Positions 57,721-64,000 of a DNA stretch of 64,000 nucleotides are shown here, piece after piece (the first letter of the stretch is position 1; each line of letters opens with the position of its first letter). Both the position numbers and the translations under genes were made by a program. The notes under the pieces are model-generated. The model saw only the letters and a program-made list of their open reading frames with translations, was not told the DNA's origin and did not search any database. Origin of the DNA: Rahnella woolbedingensis (lineage in GTDB: Bacteria; Pseudomonadota; Gammaproteobacteria; Enterobacterales; Enterobacteriaceae); NCBI RefSeq assembly GCF_003602095.1, contig NZ_RAHH01000003.1, positions 62,001 through 126,000 on the forward strand, in the 5' to 3' direction.

Positions 57721-59189
57721 TAATTAGTTTTATTGAAGGCTTCAATCCATGAATCATAAATTTTATTTGAGTCTGAAAATTCAATGGCGCTAGTTTTAGC
57801 ATTGTTGCTTAGTCTTTTTCTTAAATTTCCATCGGTTATAATATCTAGAATTTTCTTTGCTAGTTCCTCCCTATCCCCTGTGTCAACTAGGTATCCATTT
57901 TCGCCGTTCTCTATCATTGCTGCAGGGCCATAATTGCAGTTATATGCTACTACTGGAATTCCATTCGCTAATGATTCAATAACTGTTAACCCCTGGGCTT
58001 CAGAATATGAAGGGAATATAACGCAAGCACATTTCCTCATATCATGAAAAACATCTGAGCTATAACCATTGAAGTTAACAAGATGCGCGATATTTTTCTC
58101 TTTAGCATAGTTACTGTATAATGCCATAACTTTTTCTTGGTCAGATGGTGCTATTCCATAAATTTCTAAATATGTGTCTGTGTTATATTTGTTTTTTATA
58201 ATGGAGATTGCATCTATAGCGTCCTTGACACCTTTTCGGTCGATTAGTTGTCCAAAAAAACCTATGCGATTTGCAATAAAATCATCATCTAACTTAATAT
58301 CTTTTATTTTTGTAAAATTTGGTATTGAATGAAATTTACCATTTGGATAATCAGCAATAAGATCTTTTAGGTGCTGCGGTGTCAAGGCTATGACTCCATC
58401 AATGGTATGCATTGATTTTAAATTTGTTTCGTCTCTTTTTGTAAGCTTTCCATTACTGTGTTTATGGTTATTATGTAATACATAGTATCTCTGTGCTAGC
58501 GTTGTAGATATATGCTTAAGTTTCGGTGCACTTCCTGGTCCATCGCAAATTACTATGCTTTTGTCGAGAGTCTTCTCTGGTTGATTTTCGGAAATTGTTG
58601 AGTTGATCCATGAAATACACCAGCTAAATGTATTTTCATATTCAACTACGAACCCAATTGAATAATCGAATAATAAAAAACATTTTTGTTTTTTTTCTTG
58701 TTCATCCCATTCTCTAATGGCTATGCATAATCCCGACGGTGAATAAAATTTTTCCTTAACAACAGCACCTTTATTTGAGAAGGACTCATAGATTAATACA
58801 TTCTCATCGTAAGTTTTGTTAACTTCATAATTACCGGATTCTGCACAAGTAATGCACTCCCCTGTAGCATTATAATACAATGTTCTTGAGTTTTTCTCAG
58901 TCTCTGAAATTCTGCATAGTAAATAACTATCTTGCATATGTTTAGATATTTTTGATGACCAGTTTATTGCTTTGTGAGATGCATCGATGAATGGATTAAG
59001 AAAAATAAGTTCATCACTGATCTCTTTATCCATTCGAATGTTTTTTTCTATAGAATATAGATCATCCGTGAAGTCTAATGTTAAAGAAAAACATTTATGA
59101 CCGTGCTTTATAAATTCGTTACAGCGCCTAAACATTGCAGATGTCAAACCAAATCTGCCATAACTCCCTTGCAGCATATATATATTCAT
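57720..59189 (-). CDS. TagE/TarM-like family 4 glycosyltransferase
   Basis: This 489-residue GT-B enzyme has the C-terminal GT4 domain (about 300-480) with GFFGQLIDRKGVKDAIDAI and the E-x7-E motif (Glu397, Glu405). The N-terminal half contains two beta-hairpin-like repeats, TLYYNATGECI (103-113) and KFYSPSGLCI (147-156). These are typical of the inserted 'hub' (DUF1975) domain of the wall-teichoic-acid glycosyltransferases TagE and TarM, which trimerises TarM. It should put a sugar on the ribitol-phosphate chain. First gene of region 2, with a 179-bp gap to kpsT. Confidence 0.78.
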   Translation of the reverse strand: MNIYMLQGSYGRFGLTSAMFRRCNEFIKHGHKCFSLTLDFTDDLYSIEKNIRMDKEISDELIFLNPFIDASHKAINWSSKISKHMQDSYLLCRISETEKNSRTLYYNATGECITCAESGNYEVNKTYDENVLIYESFSNKGAVVKEKFYSPSGLCIAIREWDEQEKKQKCFLLFDYSIGFVVEYENTFSWCISWINSTISENQPEKTLDKSIVICDGPGSAPKLKHISTTLAQRYYVLHNNHKHSNGKLTKRDETNLKSMHTIDGVIALTPQHLKDLIADYPNGKFHSIPNFTKIKDIKLDDDFIANRIGFFGQLIDRKGVKDAIDAISIIKNKYNTDTYLEIYGIAPSDQEKVMALYSNYAKEKNIAHLVNFNGYSSDVFHDMRKCACVIFPSYSEAQGLTVIESLANGIPVVAYNCNYGPAAMIENGENGYLVDTGDREELAKKILDIITDGNLRKRLSNNAKTSAIEFSDSNKIYDSWIEAFNKTN

Positions 59190-59368
59190 CGTTTTCCTAG
59201 TCAGCTTGGGGTGTTACTGTTATGAGTTTACAATAAATAAATTTATGTCATATCAGCATGTTTTTAAAACTTCAATATTACTTAAGTTTTGGAGGGTTTT
59301 TATATATTTTCATGAGAATTTAATATTGAGATATAATTGTCTATTTTTAATTAGTTACATACGCTGCA

Positions 59369-60034
59369 TTAAATTCCTTCATCTTCTTTATACACTTCGA
59401 TTGCATCTGCTATGGAGTTAAAAAATTTAATGTTATTATCCCTTCCGATAAACAAAGCCACATCGCAAAATTCTTTTAATGATCCCAGACTATGCGACAC
59501 CATCAAAAAGCTGGCTTCTTTATGCCGCGCTTTGAACAAGTCCGCGCATTTCTGCTTGAATCGGGCATCCCCGACCGCTGTGACTTCATCAACCAGATAG
59601 TAATCAAACTTAAACGCCATGCTCAGGCCAAAGCCCAGGCGGGATTTCATACCAGAAGAGTAGGTCTTAATCGGCATATCAAAGTATTTACCCAGTTCGG
59701 CAAACTCTTCGACAAAGGCCACTTTTTCGCGCAGCTGGTCTGGCTTGGAATAAAGGCGGGCGACGAATTTCACATTTTCCCGTCCGGTAAGGCTGCCCTG
59801 AAATCCTCCGGCCAGTCCGACCGGCCAGGAGATCGTTTTGTCGGTCTGAATGTTGCCAGAATCAGGGCGGTCAATGCCGCCGATAACGCGTAATAAGGTT
59901 GACTTACCCGCGCCATTTCGCCCAATCAGCGCCACACTTTTACCTGAAGGCAGTTCAACGTTCAGATCTTTAAAAACGTAATGGCGGCCTTTAGGTGTGC
60001 GGTAGGATTTTGTCAGGTTTTCAATTTTTATCAT
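59369..60034 (-). CDS. kpsT: KpsT, capsule export ABC ATPase
   Basis: This 221-residue ATPase has Walker A GRNGAGKST (38-46), signature YSSGMKSRL (125-133), Walker B YYLVDE (145-150) and switch His181. It pairs with KpsM to push lipid-linked chains through the inner membrane. It overlaps kpsM by four bases (ATGA). GC content is like region 1 rather than the AT-rich region 2 next to it, except for its last about 20 codons. Confidence 0.97.
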   Translation of the reverse strand: MIKIENLTKSYRTPKGRHYVFKDLNVELPSGKSVALIGRNGAGKSTLLRVIGGIDRPDSGNIQTDKTISWPVGLAGGFQGSLTGRENVKFVARLYSKPDQLREKVAFVEEFAELGKYFDMPIKTYSSGMKSRLGFGLSMAFKFDYYLVDEVTAVGDARFKQKCADLFKARHKEASFLMVSHSLGSLKEFCDVALFIGRDNNIKFFNSIADAIEVYKEDEGI

Positions 60035-60807
60035 GATGTCAGCATCGCCTCTTCACGGTTTCGGTAAAGGGCTAATCCGATGAATAATACAACCAGAGTA
60101 CAACCTGCCAGATAGTTCAGACTGACACCTTCACTGATATAACCTGGCACAACGGATTCGCGGCACAGTTCTACAACGTGAACGATAGGGTTCCATAACA
60201 AATACGGCCAGTATTCTTTCGGGATGTTATGTAACGAAAACATAATGCAGGAAATAAAATAGAGCGGTTTAATCAAAATTGGTAAGAACTTCTCTGTTTC
60301 CGGAAATGACTTTCCGACAACCATAAATATTAAACCGACACCACATGAAAATAGTACTAAAAGTACCCAGACCAGAATCAGGGTAATAAGCTTAGTGACT
60401 TCAAAATCTTCACCCAGCAGGCCGACGATTGCCATCAGTAACACATAGACGACGGCATAAATCACCGTTTCTAACATCGCACGGGCAATGATGGTATCCA
60501 CTGGACGAACCGGGCGGTAATTAAATAAACCCTGATTGGCTTCAATAGCGCCTATAGAACGGTTGGTAATATTGCTAAATACGAAATAAGGAATAATGCC
60601 GTTAATCAAAAACACCGGAAACGAAATATCAGGCATCGTCCGGTGCATAACATAGCCAAAGATCCCTAACAAAATCAGCATATGCGCCATCGGTTCTAAG
60701 GCTGCCCACAGATACCCCAATCTGAACTTACCAAAACGGGTTTTAATTTCCCTCAAAAACAGCGCTTTTACCGCTGCTTTTTGTACTTCTAAGCCACTAC
60801 GTGCCAT
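60031..60807 (-). CDS. kpsM: KpsM, capsule export ABC permease
   Basis: This 258-residue ABC-2-type permease is equal in length to E. coli KpsM, with six predicted helices. Features are the amphipathic N-terminus VKALFLREIKTRFGKFRLGY and helices such as VLFSCGVGLIFMVVG. First gene of the minus-strand transcript. The JUMPstart/ops element lies 29-67 bp upstream, inside the leader. RfaH is expected to let transcription run on into kpsT and region 2. Confidence 0.97.
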   Translation of the reverse strand: MARSGLEVQKAAVKALFLREIKTRFGKFRLGYLWAALEPMAHMLILLGIFGYVMHRTMPDISFPVFLINGIIPYFVFSNITNRSIGAIEANQGLFNYRPVRPVDTIIARAMLETVIYAVVYVLLMAIVGLLGEDFEVTKLITLILVWVLLVLFSCGVGLIFMVVGKSFPETEKFLPILIKPLYFISCIMFSLHNIPKEYWPYLLWNPIVHVVELCRESVVPGYISEGVSLNYLAGCTLVVLFIGLALYRNREEAMLTS

Positions 60808-60835
60808 TGGATTTTCCAGTATTTATACGTTTTTC

Positions 60836-60874
60836 CACGCTACCGCCCCTGGCTTATAGCAGCCAATGCGCTCG
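60836..60874 (-). promoter_or_regulatory. JUMPstart element with ops site
   Basis: On the minus strand this 39-base element ends GGCGGTAGCGTG (60836-60847), an exact ops. The preceding TAAGCCAGGGG and GGCTGCTA segments match the JUMPstart consensus of enterobacterial polysaccharide operons. ops recruits RfaH to paused RNA polymerase, which then reads through long, Rho-sensitive operons. It predicts RfaH control of kpsMT and region 2. Confidence 0.94.
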
Positions 60875-61357
60875 GGATCGGGTCGGAATGTGGGGAGGCG
60901 GTCATTGCATGACACATCTGTGATGCAGTCGCAGCAGGGGGAGTCACTTATCCGTAAGTTGTGTATAGAGGATTAATGCCGGGGAACATCCCTGGTAAAT
61001 ATCTATATTTTTTATCGGGTTGGAGTGAAAAGCCCTTTCACAAAAATGCAAAGGTTGCGAAAAAATATTTCAGCAAGTTTCAAGGGTCATCACACCTATG
61101 TAAAATTGCTTTGATCTATTAATTTGTATTAAATCATTCATGTAGCCTATTGGTTTAAGAGTTTTCCGAAAATGAAAATAAACTGTCGGTTTATCAGTAA
61201 GATAATGAAACCGGTTCCACTGGCTGATGTTGCGTTTTTAGTTGAAACTGTAACTGTTCATCAGGGGTATTATTAAATGCTGATATAACGTTACAGATTG
61301 ACAGAGGTTTTAAGTCAAATTTTCGCAAGAAGGGAGCAGGGGCTTGTAACCGGACAT
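60875..61357. other. Intergenic region between the capsule locus and dps
   Basis: About 480 bp. It must hold the region 3 promoter. The stretch 61050-61350 is AT-rich with no convincing gene. A 62-codon open frame at 61194-61382 overlaps the dps terminator and is not a gene. No insertion-sequence or integrase remnant was seen at this right border of the capsule locus. Confidence 0.5.
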
Positions 61358-61390
61358 AAAAAAAGCCAGCGACTTTCGTCACTGGCTTTT
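61358..61390 (-). terminator. dps terminator
   Basis: A 13-bp stem, AAAAGCCAGCGAC with GTCACTGGCTTTT and a TTTC loop (one A-C mismatch read on the plus strand, G-U on the minus), is followed on the minus strand by seven T. It directly serves dps. Confidence 0.9.
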
Positions 61391-61456
61391 CGCATTAATC
61401 ACTCAGATCTCCGCAGCCTGATCCTGCGGTATCGGGCAACATTTACCCGCTAATGA

Positions 61457-61960
61457 TTACTCAATATTAGATTCGATGAACCACAGGAATTTATCCAGGT
61501 CGCGTGATGCGGCGGTGAAAATATCTGCGGTGTCTTCATCTTCCACTTCGCCGATAGCCTTGCGGGTATCGTTGGCGACAACGGCAAAACGATCTGCCAG
61601 CGCTTTCAGGTGTTCCTGAACGGTATGGATGTTGGTCGGGTAGCTTTTCAGCGGGGTTTTATCGTTAACAACCTGCACGGTACCCAGCGCCACCCCCCCT
61701 AACTGCACCACGCGTTCTGCGATGGTGTCCTGATGATCGATAACTGCTGTGCGGAATCCATCAAGCATTTCGTGCACGGCGATGAAGTTTGCGCCACGCA
61801 TATTCCAGTGTGCTTGTTTGATAATCAATGACAGATCAATATATTCGGTCACCAGGCGGTTCAGCACCTTGATCGTATTGAGTTTGACGCTTTCATCTAA
61901 ATCATTGCGTGTATAAATAAGCTCAGAAGATTTCGTTTTGACCAGTTTAGCGGTACTCAT
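61457..61960 (-). CDS. dps: Dps, DNA-binding ferritin-like protein
   Basis: This 167-residue protein is the same length as E. coli Dps and ends in the identical [16 protein letters not shown]. The ferroxidase residues are in [12 protein letters not shown] (His, dinuclear site) and [16 protein letters not shown]. The Lys-rich N-terminus binds DNA. The start at 61960 (MSTAKLV) has AGGAG eight bases upstream. Starts further up are too near that site. It forms 12-subunit cages that store iron and shield DNA from H2O2. In E. coli it is next to glnH. Here the capsule locus and ybiI separate them. Confidence 0.97.
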   Translation of the reverse strand: MSTAKLVKTKSSELIYTRNDLDESVKLNTIKVLNRLVTEYIDLSLIIKQAHWNMRGANFIAVHEMLDGFRTAVIDHQDTIAERVVQLGGVALGTVQVVNDKTPLKSYPTNIHTVQEHLKALADRFAVVANDTRKAIGEVEDEDTADIFTAASRDLDKFLWFIESNIE

Positions 61961-62020
61961 ATTCATATCTCCTTGTTTCATTAAAATTAATTGCTACAAA
62001 CGTGTTTCTCAACTGCATTC

Positions 62021-62029
62021 AGTATAGCA
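62021..62029 (-). promoter_or_regulatory. dps promoter, sigma-S-like -10
   Basis: The minus strand reads TGCTATACT, an extended -10 with C at the -13 position. It is followed by a roughly 55-base leader to the dps start. A C just before TATACT is favoured by sigma-S and is also present at E. coli dps. Confidence 0.75.
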
Positions 62030-62334
62030 ATAAATCGAAATTTTGCAGGACAGCTGTTCCTATCGCTTTGATAGTATCTGTCTAATAGACAATTTCGCAA
62101 TTGAGAGGCCACCTTATCACGCTGATTTTTAAGGTGGATAGGAATTTTCCTGAACATGGGGGATATTAAGGCGGAGATAATAAAATAATGCTGATAATAA
62201 TTTTCATTCCGCTGTTAGAATATTATTAAATGTAAGCTAAAATGTTGGTGTGTATATTTTCGCCGTGGTTTGTATAAGAGAGTGGTTTATTCATCGTAAG
62301 TAATTACTGTCATGAATTAGTATTTCAAAAAGAT
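62030..62334. other. Region upstream of dps
   Basis: About 300 bp of AT-rich DNA with no gene. It includes the likely upstream regulatory region of dps, but no OxyR or IHF site could be set with confidence. Confidence 0.45.
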
Positions 62335-62360
62335 AACGGCAGGGGACACCTGCCGTTTTA
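62335..62360 (-). terminator. Terminator of the sigma/anti-sigma operon
   Basis: The stem AACGGCAGG with CCTGCCGTT and a 5-base loop (62335-62357) lies 39 bp after the anti-sigma stop. A T-rich tail follows on the minus strand after two bases (ATCTTTTT), and TTTT also follows on the plus strand. Confidence 0.7.
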
Positions 62361-62395
62361 TATTGTTATGTCGCCGATCATATTCCCGCAGGGGA

Positions 62396-63073
62396 TCAAA
62401 GCGCCAGAGCACCGCTGTACAGTACCGCACCGGTCGGTTGTCCGGTCGGCGAGCCTCCGCGTGGTTCCAGACTTATCGCCAGCGTATAACCCGGATCAGG
62501 CATTTTTTCTGCCAGCGCCAGCTGCGTCGGTTGTTGCGTATTCAGCAGGCCGAGCGAACGTGGTTTCCCGCCCGGCGGAATCGCCCACAGTTCAAGGCTG
62601 CGGTTGTCGGCAATACCCTGCGCTTTCAGCGGTGTCAGCATCAGGCTGCGCGTGCTCATATCAACACTGACCACCCATTGCCCGTTCTGCGCACCGTCGC
62701 TGCTGGCGAGAATAGCCACCGGCGTCGGAGCTTCGGGCTGAACCAGCAGGCGTGGGATAAGTAACAGCGCCGCAAGTCCGGCGGCCAGCGCCCAGCCGAT
62801 ATACGCGCGCACCGGCCTTTTGGCGGGCACCGGTAACCTGGCGGGTTGCAGTGCAAGATTATGCTGAATGCGTTTCCACACCGAAGCGGGCGGGAAAACC
62901 GGGACAATCTGATTATCCAGCTGTGTGAACGCTTCCTGCCAGCGGGCAACTTCTGCCGCCAGTTCCGGGTCATTTTGAATTTTTTGCTCGAACTGAATTC
63001 GGGCTGCGCCGCGCAAGGTGCCGAGCGCATATTCAGCCGCGAGGGCAGCATGATAATGGCTTCTGCTTTTCAT
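62396..63073 (-). CDS. RskA-family anti-sigma factor
   Basis: This 225-residue membrane protein has a cytoplasmic N-terminal domain (LAAEYALGTLRGAARIQFEQ, residues 11-30) that binds the sigma factor, a membrane helix at about 90-110 (IGWALAAGLAALLLIP), and a periplasmic RskA domain (SLELWAIPPGGKPRSLG). The zinc-binding HxxxCxxC of other anti-sigma factors is absent. The start overlaps the sigma gene stop by four bases (ATGA). It should hold the ECF sigma factor inactive until a signal triggers proteolysis. Confidence 0.9.
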   Translation of the reverse strand: MKSRSHYHAALAAEYALGTLRGAARIQFEQKIQNDPELAAEVARWQEAFTQLDNQIVPVFPPASVWKRIQHNLALQPARLPVPAKRPVRAYIGWALAAGLAALLLIPRLLVQPEAPTPVAILASSDGAQNGQWVVSVDMSTRSLMLTPLKAQGIADNRSLELWAIPPGGKPRSLGLLNTQQPTQLALAEKMPDPGYTLAISLEPRGGSPTGQPTGAVLYSGALAL

Positions 63074-63651
63074 AGTCCTACGCAGCTCTTTAAGTGATCC
63101 AGGGCGCGACGGATCCAGCTTTTAATCGTCCCCAGAGGTTGTTGTAGATGTGATGAGACCTCACCGTGCGACAGGCCCTGATAATAGGCAAGGGTCAGGC
63201 TTTGTCTTTGTTCGGCAGGAAGGTGCGAGAGGCAGTCGGCCAGTATTTTGGCGTCGCTGTCCTGTTGCAGCCGTTGCAAGGGTTCATCGCTGTCGCTGGC
63301 ATCGTATTCGCCCTGATTGTCATCCAGTTCATCTAACTGGTTGTCGCTCCCGCGCATCCAGTCGATGGCGCGGTTGCGGACAATGTGGGTGAGCCAGGTC
63401 ATCGGGGAACTCAGCGCCGGATTATACGAACCGGCGCGGTTCCACGCGGTGATATAGCTGTCATGCAATACTTCTTCTGCCCAGGCGTGCCGGCGCAGCA
63501 TTCTCAGCGCGACGGCAAAAAGCCGGGGGGACGTCAGACGGTATAACTGCTCAAATGCCTGTCGATCGCCAACGGCCATGGCGCTCATCAGTTGACGCTG
63601 TACTTCCAGCGCTTTCTCTGGTGTTGGCTTTACTAAAAAATTGTCATGCAT
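63070..63651 (-). CDS. ECF sigma factor (SigK/EcfK-like)
   Basis: This 193-residue sigma factor has region 2 (about residues 30-100: FEQLYRLTSPRLFAVALRML, EEVLHDSYITAWNRA) and region 4 (about 135-190: LPAEQRQSLTLAYYQGLSHGEV, PLGTIKSWIRRALDHLK). It belongs to the group paired with RskA-type anti-sigma factors. A fasciclin-domain gene lies just upstream on the same strand, and the three may share regulation. The target promoter is not known. Confidence 0.92.
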   Translation of the reverse strand: MHDNFLVKPTPEKALEVQRQLMSAMAVGDRQAFEQLYRLTSPRLFAVALRMLRRHAWAEEVLHDSYITAWNRAGSYNPALSSPMTWLTHIVRNRAIDWMRGSDNQLDELDDNQGEYDASDSDEPLQRLQQDSDAKILADCLSHLPAEQRQSLTLAYYQGLSHGEVSSHLQQPLGTIKSWIRRALDHLKSCVGL

Positions 63652-63715
63652 TCGCCCGTCCTGACTTGCTGAGGTGCAGTTTCATAAAGAAATCATGCAC
63701 TCAGTATAGCCGGTA

Positions 63716-64000
63716 TTATTTTGGCATCAGCACGGTATCAATGACGTCGATCACACCGTTCTTCTGCTGGACGTCATAAGTACTGATATTGGCGACATTC
63801 CCTTTGCCATCTTTCAGCTGAATATTGTGCGGTCCATTGTTCATGATCCACAGTGGCTGGCCGTTTACGGTTTTCAGTTCCGCCGTTCCGTTGCCTTTTT
63901 TCAGCAGTTTTTCGAGATCTTTCATTTCATACTTACCGGCCACTACGTGGTAGGTCAGGATGCTGGTCAGCGTGGCTTTGTTCTCAGGTTTCACCAGACT
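63716..64000 (-). CDS. Fasciclin (FAS1)-domain protein (partial)
   Basis: This is the C-terminal end of a gene that continues past the right edge. About 94 codons are visible. The FAS1 H-type motif ILTYHVVAGKY and the closing VIDVIDTVLMPK are clear. FAS1 proteins are usually secreted, adhesive or surface-bound. It lies 64 bp upstream of the ECF sigma gene on the same strand. In other proteobacteria such genes commonly sit next to SigK/RskA pairs, so it may be a target of the sigma factor. Confidence 0.87.
   Translation of the reverse strand, partial: SLVKPENKATLTSILTYHVVAGKYEMKDLEKLLKKGNGTAELKTVNGQPLWIMNNGPHNIQLKDGKGNVANISTYDVQQKNGVIDVIDTVLMPK

Noticed and set aside
61194-61382. 62-codon minus-strand open frame between kpsM and dps
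   Set aside because: It overlaps the dps terminator, has no ribosome site and resembles no family.

Overview
The window looks like chromosomal DNA from a member of the Enterobacterales. The gene content and several species-variable insertions suggest a Yersiniaceae genus such as Rahnella, Rouxiella or Serratia, but the genus is a guess. Coding density is high. I saw no rRNA or tRNA genes, no insertion sequence, no prophage and no CRISPR array.

Two blocks are collinear with separate parts of the E. coli K-12 map. Positions 1-23.3 kb carry the 'yei/yej' block: yejE-yejB-yejA, pdeN (rtn), mepS, lpxT, yeiR, yeiQ, efpL (yeiP), yeiW, setB, fruBKA, nfo, yeiH, yeiE, lysP. A small fimbrial-like gene and a UxuR/ExuR-like regulator are inserted next to yeiR/yeiQ. 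Positions 30.0-44.8 kb carry the 'ybi' block: dinG, ybiB, rlmF, ybiO, glnQPH, ybiI. Insertions there are yjdM, an M3 peptidase, a flavin reductase and a soluble PAS-PAS chemoreceptor. The junction between the blocks (23.4-29.9 kb) holds a Fur-box iron ABC pair without a binding protein, a 0.6-kb hairpin-rich repeat region, an e(P4)-type acid phosphatase lipoprotein, a CcdA-thioredoxin fusion and a general porin.

The most distinctive region is 45.3-60.9 kb, a complete ABC-dependent (group 2) capsule locus sitting between ybiI and dps. Region 1 (kpsF-E-D-C-S, plus strand) and region 3 (kpsM-T, minus strand, behind a full JUMPstart/ops element) enclose an AT-rich region 2 on the minus strand. 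Region 2 encodes a bifunctional CDP-ribitol synthase of the H. influenzae Bcs1 type, two TagF-like polyol-phosphate transferases, a TagE/TarM-like glycosyltransferase with its beta-rich N-terminal domain, and a secreted protein resembling TagC-type beta-propellers. Together these suggest a ribitol-phosphate, wall-teichoic-acid-like capsule exported by the Kdo-lipid/KpsMTEDCS machinery.

The last part (61.4-64 kb) has dps with a sigma-S-like promoter, then an ECF sigma factor/RskA-type anti-sigma pair next to a partial fasciclin-domain gene.

Regulatory sites that can be read directly are two perfect Cra operators before fruB, a perfect 7-1-7 Fur box, a sigma-54 promoter with NtrC-like sites before glnH, a 24-bp dyad between yeiE and yeiH, paired GntR-type operators at yeiQ and its neighbouring regulator, and many intrinsic terminators. 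A dispersed double-hairpin intergenic repeat occurs in two full copies and one half copy.
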